The notes beneath the pieces were generated by a model. The model ran no database searches and was not told where the DNA came from. It worked only from the letters and a program-made list of their open reading frames with translations. From assembly GCA_949317995.1 (NCBI GenBank), contig OX439041.1, positions 14,539,501 through 14,603,500 on the forward strand: a stretch of 64,000 nt of DNA, written 5' to 3'. The position numbers were made by a program, and so were the translations under genes. Source of the DNA: Acholoe squamosa (taxonomy: Eukaryota; Annelida; Polychaeta; Phyllodocida; Polynoidae). This document shows, one piece after another, positions 33,858 through 42,331 of this stretch; the first letter of the stretch is position 1, and every line of letters starts with the position of its first letter.

Positions 33858-36800
33858 TTACTGTTCCATGTTCTCCTCGGGTGGCTGGTTTGGACCCGGT
33901 TGTTGAGCCAGTGGCTGAACAGGGGGGTTCATACCAGTTCCATCCGTAGGTGCCAATGCGGGGACAGCAGGTGTAAGTTTCACCTTTTGGCGTGCTTCGA
34001 ACAGCTTCAAAGCATGCTCAGGTGTACCGTCCCAGTTATCCATGATAACTCCGAAGACCTTGAAGAACTTTTGCTGGTTCTTCATGTTCGTTGCTCGTTC
34101 TAGGTCGAGCATCTGAGAAGCTGTTTCCTTCTCGGATAGGGCCTCCTGCCGCAGATTAGCAGCTTCCTGCTTATCTTTGGCAACATCCGCTTTGATCTGA
34201 GTCGAGATTCGGTTGATCTCTGACTTCTGGATCGCGTCAATACACTGGAGAGTGCTCGACACGGTCCGACGATACATGTCCAGGTGGAGGTTTTCCAGAT
34301 GGTGCTGTAGCGTCTCAAATTGTTTGCTCTGGATATTGCAAGACAATTTGTCCTCCTTCTTGAAGAAGGTCTCCACTGTCTGGATCAGCTTAGGCCGATG
34401 AACCACAGCACCAGGTGGGGGTACCTGACCCTGAGGCTTCGGCTGTGCTCCAGACCCACTCGCAGTGACAGCTACCTGCGTGTGCGAAGAAGCAACCGCA
34501 GTAGTAACCGCACTAGCAGTGGTCGAAGAAGGGCCTTGAGTTGGTAATCCCTGAACCAGGGGCAACCGTGACAATTCCCTTCTAAGGTCTTTGGCCGTCA
34601 ACAATGGTGCGGGTGGACGTTGTCTCACCACAGCACTCATTGTAGGTCGGGGAGCTTGACCTCCTACTGTCGGCAGTTCCTGCTTGACCCTCCCGTACTG
34701 ATCAAAGATTTGCATCTCTGGTCCGGGTGGGCCCATAGCAGGGTACTGCTTCGGGTCTTTGACATTCAAAGGCGCGTGTTTCCGGGCGGACTGGCCACTC
34801 GGTCCACTGACACCAAAGAATGTCGGGTTCTGTGCACCTCGTGGAGTTGGTGCTCGCCCATAATGGGAAGGAGTTCCAGTAGGAGATGGAAGATGTGGCT
34901 TCTTCCTTCCCCCATTTGTCTGTCTCTCCAGCGCCTCCAGTGGTGACCTGGCTCGGCTTGGAGATTCAGACGCCTGTCTCTTCCTATCTGCTACAGAGGG
35001 TCCCTGGCGGTAATCCCTGCGGCTTCGGACCTGTTCTCCGGATGGAGTTACATAAGCCCCACCACGACGGCGGGCCTTGTTGCTTCTCCATTCGTTTAAC
35101 AGATCGTACTCCTCCTGAGCGTACTCTAGTTTGCCGGACCCGGGAGTCTGGGCAAACCGAGCCTTTAGTTTCTGGTTAGTACCAGGAACCGTAGGCGCAA
35201 ACTGCTTCGTACTCGGTGTGAGGGAAGCCAACTTCTCTGCATTGAGGCCCCTAAGGTTGCCATAGAGTTCGGAGTGAATTTTCATCACCCGATCTATGGC
35301 TGCCTCCAGGCCCTCTCCATGCGAAGTCACATAGTGCCGGACCATGTCTCCGCGTCGGGGGGTGACACATCCTGTGCATTTAGCACATTTCTTGCCAACC
35401 TCTCGGTCGCAGACATATTCCGGCCTCTGGTGCATATGAACCTCCACGAGATGACGAAGGAACGCGTCTTTCTCGATGAAGAATTCAACCTCACCCTCAC
35501 TTTGAGTACAACGTTGGAAGGGACAATCCTTACGATCCTCCCCGTAGTACTCATCTAGAGCAAACTTGAGCTTGCCCTTCTGGTCATAATTGTACAGACC
35601 ATTGGGCGAATTCTTAACGAATTCCCAATAGATCCAGTACATATTGGCCGGCTTTCTATCAGAGAGCTTCTTGCGAAGCCACTCCTCCATATCTTCCTGC
35701 CTCTCACAGGTGATCCGAGGGGGCAGTCTCCATACGGATTTACTCCCCTTCAGGTGTCCCCTGTGTAGAGGAATGAAGTCGGCAAAGTTGCTATTGGCGT
35801 TAGCCCAGATAGCAGCCTCTTGCTCGTCAGTCGGAGTGACATCCACAACTGGGTCAACCGGCTCCTCTCCCTCCGGGTCGGATGGTACATCCACAGGTTG
35901 CACAACGGGTTGTTGACCCGCGAGGACCTGGGCTGCAGCATCTTGAGCGTCTCCACTCAAATCGGCCATTACGTCGTGTAGCTTGACGATTGGCACACCG
36001 AGCTCAACTTTTACGGTTGGGACAGCCGGTTCAGCTTCTGTATTATCAGCTTGAACGTCTACCTCGATAGGTTCAGGTTTGCGTTGGTCAACCTTCTTCT
36101 TATTCCTCCTGCGGGATCTGCCGTTAGTAGAAGTGCCAGGCTCGGATGCGTCCGTCTCATTGCCGGAGACATCCGAAGCCTTAGCGCCCTTCTTATTGGC
36201 CGAGCGTGGAGACACCCGATGGGTTCGGGTACTGTCGTCCACACTCGTGCTGGTAGAGGGTTCGGTTCCTGACCGCTTCCCTTTACCCTTACCTTTGGTG
36301 GGGGTTGTTTTACCCTTTCCACCAGCTGCTTTCTCCTTTACTTGCTCAGTCTTCGTAGGGGTAGACTGAGCAGTTTTAAGGGAAACATCTGCATCAGGTA
36401 GGGCCTTCTCAGGTACTACTGCTGCGCCTCCCAAGGTGGGAGCTTCAGCAGGAGACATGAGACGGTCCATCCGATCGGCCATCTTGGCTGTTACTTGCAC
36501 GGGTGCGGGTCCGGGTACTAACTCCGGATGCGCCAGTGCATACTGTCTCTCCAATAGACGTACTACGAGGTCTTGTATTACCCCGAGTCTGTCTAGTGGA
36601 GACACACCAATACGGGCCTCTTCTGCCTCAATGGTTTGAGACGTAATAGGGACCCCTGGACAGTAATCCACAACAGCGTTACCTGCTGCTTCATACTCAT
36701 CCGCTGTGCTTAACAGTAGGATCTGGTCTCTGTCTATGTATCTAGAGACCTCATCTGCCTTGACACCGGTGTAACCCGTTTTGTCAGACACATAGGAAGG

Positions 36801-37535
36801 CCTATAAGAGGTATTCCTTCGGAAAGCCATTTCTGCGTCCCAGACGGCTTTACGAAACCATAAGTGGACTACCAATCCTTTGGCCATCTGATGGTAATCC
36901 ATCAACCAGGACTCCGGAAAGGTATTAGCCCACTGCGGATGAGCACATTCCCAGATTGCGTTGACAACACGCTCGTCAACCTCTCTGGGCGTCCCATAAC
37001 AGGTGGGTATCAGCATTTCCTCGGAAATTGCTAACATCCGTCCGTCATATGGACCGGCTACATCATGCCATTCGGGACTGTCTGGGAAGGGCAGCTCTAG
37101 GTGCATTGGCCTGTCAACCGGAGAAGCAGGTCCCAAAGCACCGAATGAGGTACTCCCACCAAGACGGGGCGGCAGTTGAGGGGGAGGTGGCATCAGAGCC
37201 CTGTCAAGAGACTGGGCTCCTGCCGGTTCTCCACTCAAACCTTCGGATGGAGGGGCTACATAAGGCTCACCTACATCAATTTGTTGTTGAACGCCTCGGC
37301 GTTCAGGACTAACTTGTCTGGAGTTGTCGGATGCGTCGTAGAACGATTCTACGTCGCTATCGTCTACTCCAGAGAAGTACTGATCAACATTCATTTGTTG
37401 ATCCATTTGATCACAATCAGCATCGTATTGCTGATCGTCGTATGTATAAGTGGGACTCTTGGGAGAACCACTTCCATACTCTGGCGGGGTGCTGGCACCG
37501 GCACCGCCGCCAAGACGGACGGCCTCTTCTGCCAT
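33858..37535 (-). CDS. ORF3: retrotransposon accessory protein with two C2H2-like zinc fingers
   Basis: An uninterrupted frame of about 1225 codons lies downstream of pol, where env would be. The first in-frame ATG is at 37535 (ATGG context). The frame stays open upstream to 37622 without another ATG. The N-terminal ~130 residues are acidic and Pro/Ser-rich. A possibly folded segment spans about 140-340. A Lys/Gly/Ser-rich tract at about 400-490 carries a nuclear-localisation-like RSRRRNKKK. Another folded-looking segment (about 570-670) precedes finger 1 (C671, C676, H695, H700) and finger 2 (C717, C720, H734, H739). A Pro-rich basic region and a helical, coiled-coil-like segment (about 1040-1165) follow. 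There is no signal peptide or membrane segment, so it is not an envelope. Nucleic-acid binding or nuclear function is an inference. I recognise no family. Confidence 0.85.
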   Translation of the reverse strand: MAEEAVRLGGGAGASTPPEYGSGSPKSPTYTYDDQQYDADCDQMDQQMNVDQYFSGVDDSDVESFYDASDNSRQVSPERRGVQQQIDVGEPYVAPPSEGLSGEPAGAQSLDRALMPPPPQLPPRLGGSTSFGALGPASPVDRPMHLELPFPDSPEWHDVAGPYDGRMLAISEEMLIPTCYGTPREVDERVVNAIWECAHPQWANTFPESWLMDYHQMAKGLVVHLWFRKAVWDAEMAFRRNTSYRPSYVSDKTGYTGVKADEVSRYIDRDQILLLSTADEYEAAGNAVVDYCPGVPITSQTIEAEEARIGVSPLDRLGVIQDLVVRLLERQYALAHPELVPGPAPVQVTAKMADRMDRLMSPAEAPTLGGAAVVPEKALPDADVSLKTAQSTPTKTEQVKEKAAGGKGKTTPTKGKGKGKRSGTEPSTSTSVDDSTRTHRVSPRSANKKGAKASDVSGNETDASEPGTSTNGRSRRRNKKKVDQRKPEPIEVDVQADNTEAEPAVPTVKVELGVPIVKLHDVMADLSGDAQDAAAQVLAGQQPVVQPVDVPSDPEGEEPVDPVVDVTPTDEQEAAIWANANSNFADFIPLHRGHLKGSKSVWRLPPRITCERQEDMEEWLRKKLSDRKPANMYWIYWEFVKNSPNGLYNYDQKGKLKFALDEYYGEDRKDCPFQRCTQSEGEVEFFIEKDAFLRHLVEVHMHQRPEYVCDREVGKKCAKCTGCVTPRRGDMVRHYVTSHGEGLEAAIDRVMKIHSELYGNLRGLNAEKLASLTPSTKQFAPTVPGTNQKLKARFAQTPGSGKLEYAQEEYDLLNEWRSNKARRRGGAYVTPSGEQVRSRRDYRQGPSVADRKRQASESPSRARSPLEALERQTNGGRKKPHLPSPTGTPSHYGRAPTPRGAQNPTFFGVSGPSGQSARKHAPLNVKDPKQYPAMGPPGPEMQIFDQYGRVKQELPTVGGQAPRPTMSAVVRQRPPAPLLTAKDLRRELSRLPLVQGLPTQGPSSTTASAVTTAVASSHTQVAVTASGSGAQPKPQGQVPPPGAVVHRPKLIQTVETFFKKEDKLSCNIQSKQFETLQHHLENLHLDMYRRTVSSTLQCIDAIQKSEINRISTQIKADVAKDKQEAANLRQEALSEKETASQMLDLERATNMKNQQKFFKVFGVIMDNWDGTPEHALKLFEARQKVKLTPAVPALAPTDGTGMNPPVQPLAQQPGPNQPPEENMEQ

Positions 37536-38089
37536 CGACAGAAGTGGCTGTTCGGGGATAAAATATCCCAATCCACCGGATAAGCAGTGAGTACTGCTTA
37601 CCCAGTGAAAGGCGGGTGCCTTTTAACGAGGGCACACCTCGGAATATGGCTGTCACGGGCTATCAGACTCCAACAAGAGCAAGACCACCCTCGGCCACGT
37701 CTTCTTCCTTCGCAGGAATAAGACAATATGGCGGGATACTCGAACTTGAATCGCTGCGCATGATCAAACCGGCGCCTCACGTGACCATTCGAAAATGGGT
37801 CAACAACTTTCCCGCGTGCCCTTAATTAGGTCACGCGCCCTTACATAAAAACAATACAATACCCGATCGGTCGTCCGTCCGTACTCAGGGTTCGACTATG
37901 ACAATTCGCTAGGTATTCTGGAGTTTATGGATAGCATAAGCATATCCACCGGATTATCCGTCCAAAACCATGGGTTCATTGTCATAGGACCTTTTCCAGA
38001 GACTCTTGACCGGCTCAAATATACATTGAACTAGGTTACAACATATAACAGTACACAGTACAGGACAACACACTCGTTGTGTTAACAGG
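37536..38089 (-). other. Inter-ORF spacer between pol and ORF3
   Basis: The 554 nt are not open in a useful frame and are richer in G+C than the 3' UTR. The motif ATCCACCGGAT (plus strand) occurs at 37571 and 37944. A TCACGTGA-type E-box lies near 37778, with GCGC-rich strings near 37765 and 37810-37830. A GGGTAAGC donor-like string at 37602-37596 resembles one in the element's leader at 45080-45074. The length and content leave room for an internal promoter or splice signals for ORF3, but neither is demonstrated. Confidence 0.5.
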
Positions 38090-41000
38090 CTAGGTTACGG
38101 CAGTCTGTAGCAACCTTGGACTGCGTCTAAGAGGTTTTGAGGCCTCTTTTATTGACCTGGTATCCATAAGAGCCTTTTCCAAGGTCTTCTTAGCCTTAGA
38201 GGGACCTTTCCTCTTATTTTTACCTGCGCCTGCCGAGACTTTTTGTATCTTCCCCTGCTTTCCGGATGTTACGACAGGGGGCACCACCCTCTTCGGGTCT
38301 GCAACCTTCCGTGGCCGCCCGGGTCCTCGCTTTCGGGTCGGTACCACTTCGAGTTGCTTAACACGACTCTGTTCCATTACTTCCAATAGACCATCGCCGT
38401 ACATTTCGGTGGAGGTATCCCTCCCCCTCCATGGGCGTAGTCTCGCTACATTTGACTTGTAACATTTACCAAGCTGTGATTTAATAATCACTGTGCAATC
38501 ACTAATAACCTGAGTTATAGTGAAAGGTCCATCCCAATTACTGGCTAATTTCAGGTTAGCTAGAGGTTGGTGTAGACGCAGTACTCTATCCCCTAGATTA
38601 AAAAATCTAGCTTTTAGACCTGTGTCATAGCCAACTTTCTGCCAACGCGCAGTTTTCTGCAACTCGTCTCTAACCCTCTCATAGGCTTGTTTGAAATTAT
38701 CCCGTAGGGATTCTACAAACATCACCTGGCAAGGGGCTTCCGGATTCATTCTTATTACGCCGAACACCAAATCGGCTGGCATAATCAAATCCTCTCCAAA
38801 AACGAGGAGATTAGGAGAACAGTTTGTGCTCGAATGCACAGTGCCATTATAGGCATGTACCACGAATTCACATTGTTCATCCCAATCATCCATCTGCTCA
38901 TTTACCAGAGACTTCAATACTTGGATCAAAGTCCTATTGAATCTCTCTACTTGTCCATCGCTCTGTGGTCTATAGGGATTAGTTCTTGTCTTGCAGATCG
39001 CCAGACAATTACACATCTCCTGCCACAGACTAGACTCAAATTCTCTGCCTTGGTCACTATGTAACATGAGTGGGACACCTAGGTGCAGCACCCACCCTTT
39101 TACAAAGGCCATAGCACAAGTAACAGCCTTATGATCCGGTAAAGGGAACACTCGGGTGTACTTGGTATAATAATCAGACACGACCATCATACACGTGTTG
39201 CCACTAGGAGTGGGGGGAATCCCACTAATAATGTCAACAGCTATTCTAGCAAACCTTACACCAAACAGTTCCTGGGATAATGGCAGCTTGCCTAACCCGG
39301 GTCCTGGTTTGTTCTTACAGCACTCGGGACAGGTCTCCACCCATCGGGTGAGATCTGTACTCATGCCGGGCCAATAGTATCGTCTGGTCAGACGTTCTAG
39401 AGACCTTTTCTTTCCAAAGTGCCCACTAGTTCTATGTCCATGACAGAAATACATAATATCTCGTCGCATAGCACTAGGTATGACAACTTGCAAGGTTTTG
39501 TTCCTATTAGAATGGTTCTTCCATCGAAACAGAATACCATCCCGGACTTTTAGCTCGGCCCATTGAGCTAAGAATCGTCTCATCTCTCTGTTCTCCAATG
39601 ACACTACGGGTCTTGGGGGACAGATACCCTGATTAAGGAATTTAATCAAACGTGATGTGACTGCATCAGACTTCTGGAACTGCCTGATGGTCTCCAAGGA
39701 CCAATTCAAGACATGTTCCGGATGGGTTTCGAATGGAACTCGAACCCCTGCCAACACAGCATTGTGTGCTCCACAATCAGTGCACTCAGCATTTGCACAT
39801 TTCCTCACTGGGATTCTAGACAAAGCATCTGCATTCAAATGCTTTGCCCCGGCTCGGTGTTCAATCTGGCTGTGATTTAGACCGAATTCGGATAGGTGCG
39901 CTAACCAGCGACCTATCATCCCCTCTGCATCTTTGAAGTTCAATAACCATCTGAGGGAAGAGTGATCAGTCCGTAGAGTGAAATCACTCCCCCACAAAAA
40001 GTGCTTGAACTTCTTCGTATAGACCACCACAGCCAACAACTCACGTTTAGTGGTACAATAGTTTCTTTGAGATTTACTCAACGTGTTACTAGCGAAGGCT
40101 ATAGGAACTTCGACCCCATCCTGGACCTGAGAAAGGGCGGCTCCTATGCTTTCATTACTAGCATCAGTATCTAGAATGAAATGATCATTCTCCGTGGGGT
40201 ATCTCAACACAGGTGTGATAGCAAACAAATCCTTTATTTTCATAAAGGCCTCGTCTTGCTCGGGTCCCCAAGGGAATCGTTCCTTTCTGATCCCGGGTGT
40301 CCAGTGGGACAAACTCTGGATAGGAAAGGCAACCCTTGAATATCCTGGGATAAAGTCCCGGTAGTAGGAACAGAATCCGAGGAAGGACCTAACTTCTTTC
40401 GCATTCGTGGGTGCTTGCCAATTTGACACGGCATCCAGTTTCTCCGGATCGGCTTTAATCCCTTCATTCGAGATTATTCGCCCCAAGTAATTAATAGATC
40501 TTTTGAAAAGATCGCACTTCTTGGGTTTCAGCTTCAAACCATTAGTTATGATCCTTTCCAGGACCATACCTAAATTTTCCAAGCATTCTTCGTATGTCTT
40601 TCCAAAGACAATCACATCGTCTAGATAGACGAGACATTTCTTCCATAAAAGGTCACTTAATAAAGTTTCCATCATGGCTTCAAATGTTGCCGGTGCATTG
40701 CACAATCCAAACGGCATCACATTATACTGGAATAATCCAATATGACTGGAAAAGGCCGTCTTCTCCATATCTTTCGGATGCATACCCACTTGCCAGTACC
40801 TGGATTGTAAGTCTAGAGAGCAATACCATTGCTTACCTCCAAGGGAGTCTATAGTCTCATCGATCCGTGGTAAGGGATATGAATTCTTCTTGGTCATACC
40901 ATTCAATTTCCGGTAATCTATGCAGAAACGGATGCTACCATCTTTCTTGGTCACCATGCACACAGGGCTAGACCAAGGACTGGTTGATGGAATTATTACA

Positions 41001-42325
41001 TCCTGTTCAAGCATTTTAGCTATCTCCTCCTCAGCTACCTTTTTTTTGGCTAGTGGGAGTCTTCTATAAGGAATCTTAAAAGGTTCATTCTCACCAGTGT
41101 CAATCGTATGCAGTACTTTATCGGTACGCCCCAATTGTTCACTCGGTGCTGCAAAAGCTTTACGGTACTTGTACAACAAGTCAGTTAGAGCTTCACGTTG
41201 TTCATCACTTTCTACATGGCTTTCGGCTACTAGAGTGTCTAGTTCCGGGCTCCTTTCGGGTGAGGAAGGGGCTCCGGGTGCCGAAACATGTTTACAGTCT
41301 TCTATCAATTCGGATAAGACAACCGATCCAAGGATCGTATCCTTCTGTACATAGACAGTCTTGTTACCGGTATTGGATATAGGAACCACCGTCCAAGCAG
41401 CGTTAGCTACTAGAACATCAGCGGATTCCAATCCGATACTTGACAACATGGCCATGTCTGGCTCTACAACTCCAGTTTTTCCTGAAAACTGTCTGTCCGC
41501 TCGACATAAGACATCACAGGCTGTGCCTGGTGGTATCTTAACAGTCTGGGCTACACTGGCTACACTGCTTACTTGCCTAAGTACACATTGTACTTCGAGA
41601 TGGTACGGGTCTCTCACTTCCAATATTCCCCTCTGGGAATCTAACCTTGCTCCATATAATGCAGCAAAATCCAGACCGAGTATACCATCATCCGCGATGT
41701 TCGCCACAGTAGGGGTAAGGATGAAGTCCTTATCTTCCTGTAGACTGAACCTCATACATGTTCTACCGAACGTTTGTATCATGCTACCGTCGGCCGTACG
41801 AGCATTTCCTTCCGTTGTGAAAGTTTCATGATTCGTAGGCAAAAGATCGTAGAATCTCTTAGCAATACAGGAGTGGCTAGCACCCGTATCGACAAGAAAC
41901 TCAGCGGATCTACCACTCACAGATACAACTGCGTACCACCTCCTACCTTTCAAGTAGGTAGGACTACTTGCATACTTAGCAAGTTCCGTCTTAGCGCCGA
42001 GGTCAAATCCACATCCCTTTAAGAATTCGAGACAAGGATGACCCGGGGGGAACTGGGCACACCCCACCCTGGCCAACTCATTGGCCGCTCCCTCTGGACT
42101 GATATCGGGTTTCCCCTCTGTGTTCTTCTGCCGGTTCTTGACACCTGGTGTACTATCAGTCTCCCCAGCCTCATGAGTAAGGAACTGATCAGGCTCCTTA
42201 GCTTCACTGCTGGGCGAAATCGCTAGAGGATTCTTGCCAGTACCGCAAGCTGCGATAGGCTGGCAGTCATGGCAATCACTCACTCTGGGGGTAATCCGGT
42301 TGCCATTGTGGACACCCCCTCTCAG
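38090..42325 (-). CDS. pol: Pol polyprotein (protease, RT, RNase H, integrase)
   Basis: A single open frame of about 1400 codons encodes the catalytic polyprotein that copies element RNA into DNA and integrates it. Numbering is from the codon at 42283. Order: retropepsin-like protease (VDTGAS, D132; ILGLDF at about 201); RT with MPFGL and YLDD (553-556); RNase H (D705, E748, D773, D819); integrase zinc domain HX4HX29CX2C (H950, H955, C985, C988); integrase core D1017, D1077, E1113 with DD35E spacing; a GPF/Y-type region (about 1231-1275); and a basic tail with an AT-hook (GPGRPRKV, about 1320-1327). The RT motif usually read SLDLxSGYWQ has Arg (495) in place of Gly. No in-frame ATG precedes the protease. 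The frame is open from 42349, in -1 relative to gag, so entry by frameshifting near 42325 is likely. All catalytic residues appear intact. Confidence 0.95.
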   Translation of the reverse strand: MRGGVHNGNRITPRVSDCHDCQPIAACGTGKNPLAISPSSEAKEPDQFLTHEAGETDSTPGVKNRQKNTEGKPDISPEGAANELARVGCAQFPPGHPCLEFLKGCGFDLGAKTELAKYASSPTYLKGRRWYAVVSVSGRSAEFLVDTGASHSCIAKRFYDLLPTNHETFTTEGNARTADGSMIQTFGRTCMRFSLQEDKDFILTPTVANIADDGILGLDFAALYGARLDSQRGILEVRDPYHLEVQCVLRQVSSVASVAQTVKIPPGTACDVLCRADRQFSGKTGVVEPDMAMLSSIGLESADVLVANAAWTVVPISNTGNKTVYVQKDTILGSVVLSELIEDCKHVSAPGAPSSPERSPELDTLVAESHVESDEQREALTDLLYKYRKAFAAPSEQLGRTDKVLHTIDTGENEPFKIPYRRLPLAKKKVAEEEIAKMLEQDVIIPSTSPWSSPVCMVTKKDGSIRFCIDYRKLNGMTKKNSYPLPRIDETIDSLGGKQWYCSLDLQSRYWQVGMHPKDMEKTAFSSHIGLFQYNVMPFGLCNAPATFEAMMETLLSDLLWKKCLVYLDDVIVFGKTYEECLENLGMVLERIITNGLKLKPKKCDLFKRSINYLGRIISNEGIKADPEKLDAVSNWQAPTNAKEVRSFLGFCSYYRDFIPGYSRVAFPIQSLSHWTPGIRKERFPWGPEQDEAFMKIKDLFAITPVLRYPTENDHFILDTDASNESIGAALSQVQDGVEVPIAFASNTLSKSQRNYCTTKRELLAVVVYTKKFKHFLWGSDFTLRTDHSSLRWLLNFKDAEGMIGRWLAHLSEFGLNHSQIEHRAGAKHLNADALSRIPVRKCANAECTDCGAHNAVLAGVRVPFETHPEHVLNWSLETIRQFQKSDAVTSRLIKFLNQGICPPRPVVSLENREMRRFLAQWAELKVRDGILFRWKNHSNRNKTLQVVIPSAMRRDIMYFCHGHRTSGHFGKKRSLERLTRRYYWPGMSTDLTRWVETCPECCKNKPGPGLGKLPLSQELFGVRFARIAVDIISGIPPTPSGNTCMMVVSDYYTKYTRVFPLPDHKAVTCAMAFVKGWVLHLGVPLMLHSDQGREFESSLWQEMCNCLAICKTRTNPYRPQSDGQVERFNRTLIQVLKSLVNEQMDDWDEQCEFVVHAYNGTVHSSTNCSPNLLVFGEDLIMPADLVFGVIRMNPEAPCQVMFVESLRDNFKQAYERVRDELQKTARWQKVGYDTGLKARFFNLGDRVLRLHQPLANLKLASNWDGPFTITQVISDCTVIIKSQLGKCYKSNVARLRPWRGRDTSTEMYGDGLLEVMEQSRVKQLEVVPTRKRGPGRPRKVADPKRVVPPVVTSGKQGKIQKVSAGAGKNKRKGPSKAKKTLEKALMDTRSIKEASKPLRRSPRLLQTAVT

Positions 42326-42331
42326 TTTTCC
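42287..42331 (-). promoter_or_regulatory. Putative -1 ribosomal frameshift signal (gag/pol)
   Basis: The heptamer GGAAAAC (42331-42325, gag codons GAA AAC) sits directly before the gag TGA. A 5-nt spacer follows, then a 6-bp stem GGGGGU/ACCCCC (42319-42314 with 42292-42287) around a 21-nt loop. A further UCC/GGA pairing inside the loop is possible. Slipping by -1 enters the pol frame. GAA to GGA re-pairing needs a G-U wobble, so the heptamer is not the textbook X XXY YYZ type. Confidence 0.55.

Noticed and set aside
33858..37535. ORF3 as an envelope (errantivirus-like) gene
   Set aside because: No signal peptide, furin-like site, fusion peptide or transmembrane helix is visible. The composition is nuclear or nucleic-acid-binding in type.
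37536..37571. Upstream extension of ORF3 to a TTG codon
   Set aside because: The first in-frame ATG is at 37535. A TTG start is not expected in an animal retroelement unless the frame is entered by splicing.
41361..41831. 156-codon plus-strand frame antisense to pol
   Set aside because: Shadow of the pol gene. There is no independent evidence of translation, and it lies wholly within the protease region.
42281..42283. GTG as the pol start codon
   Set aside because: Non-AUG initiation is less likely than -1 frameshifting. The frame is open upstream into gag and a slippery site with stem-loop is present.
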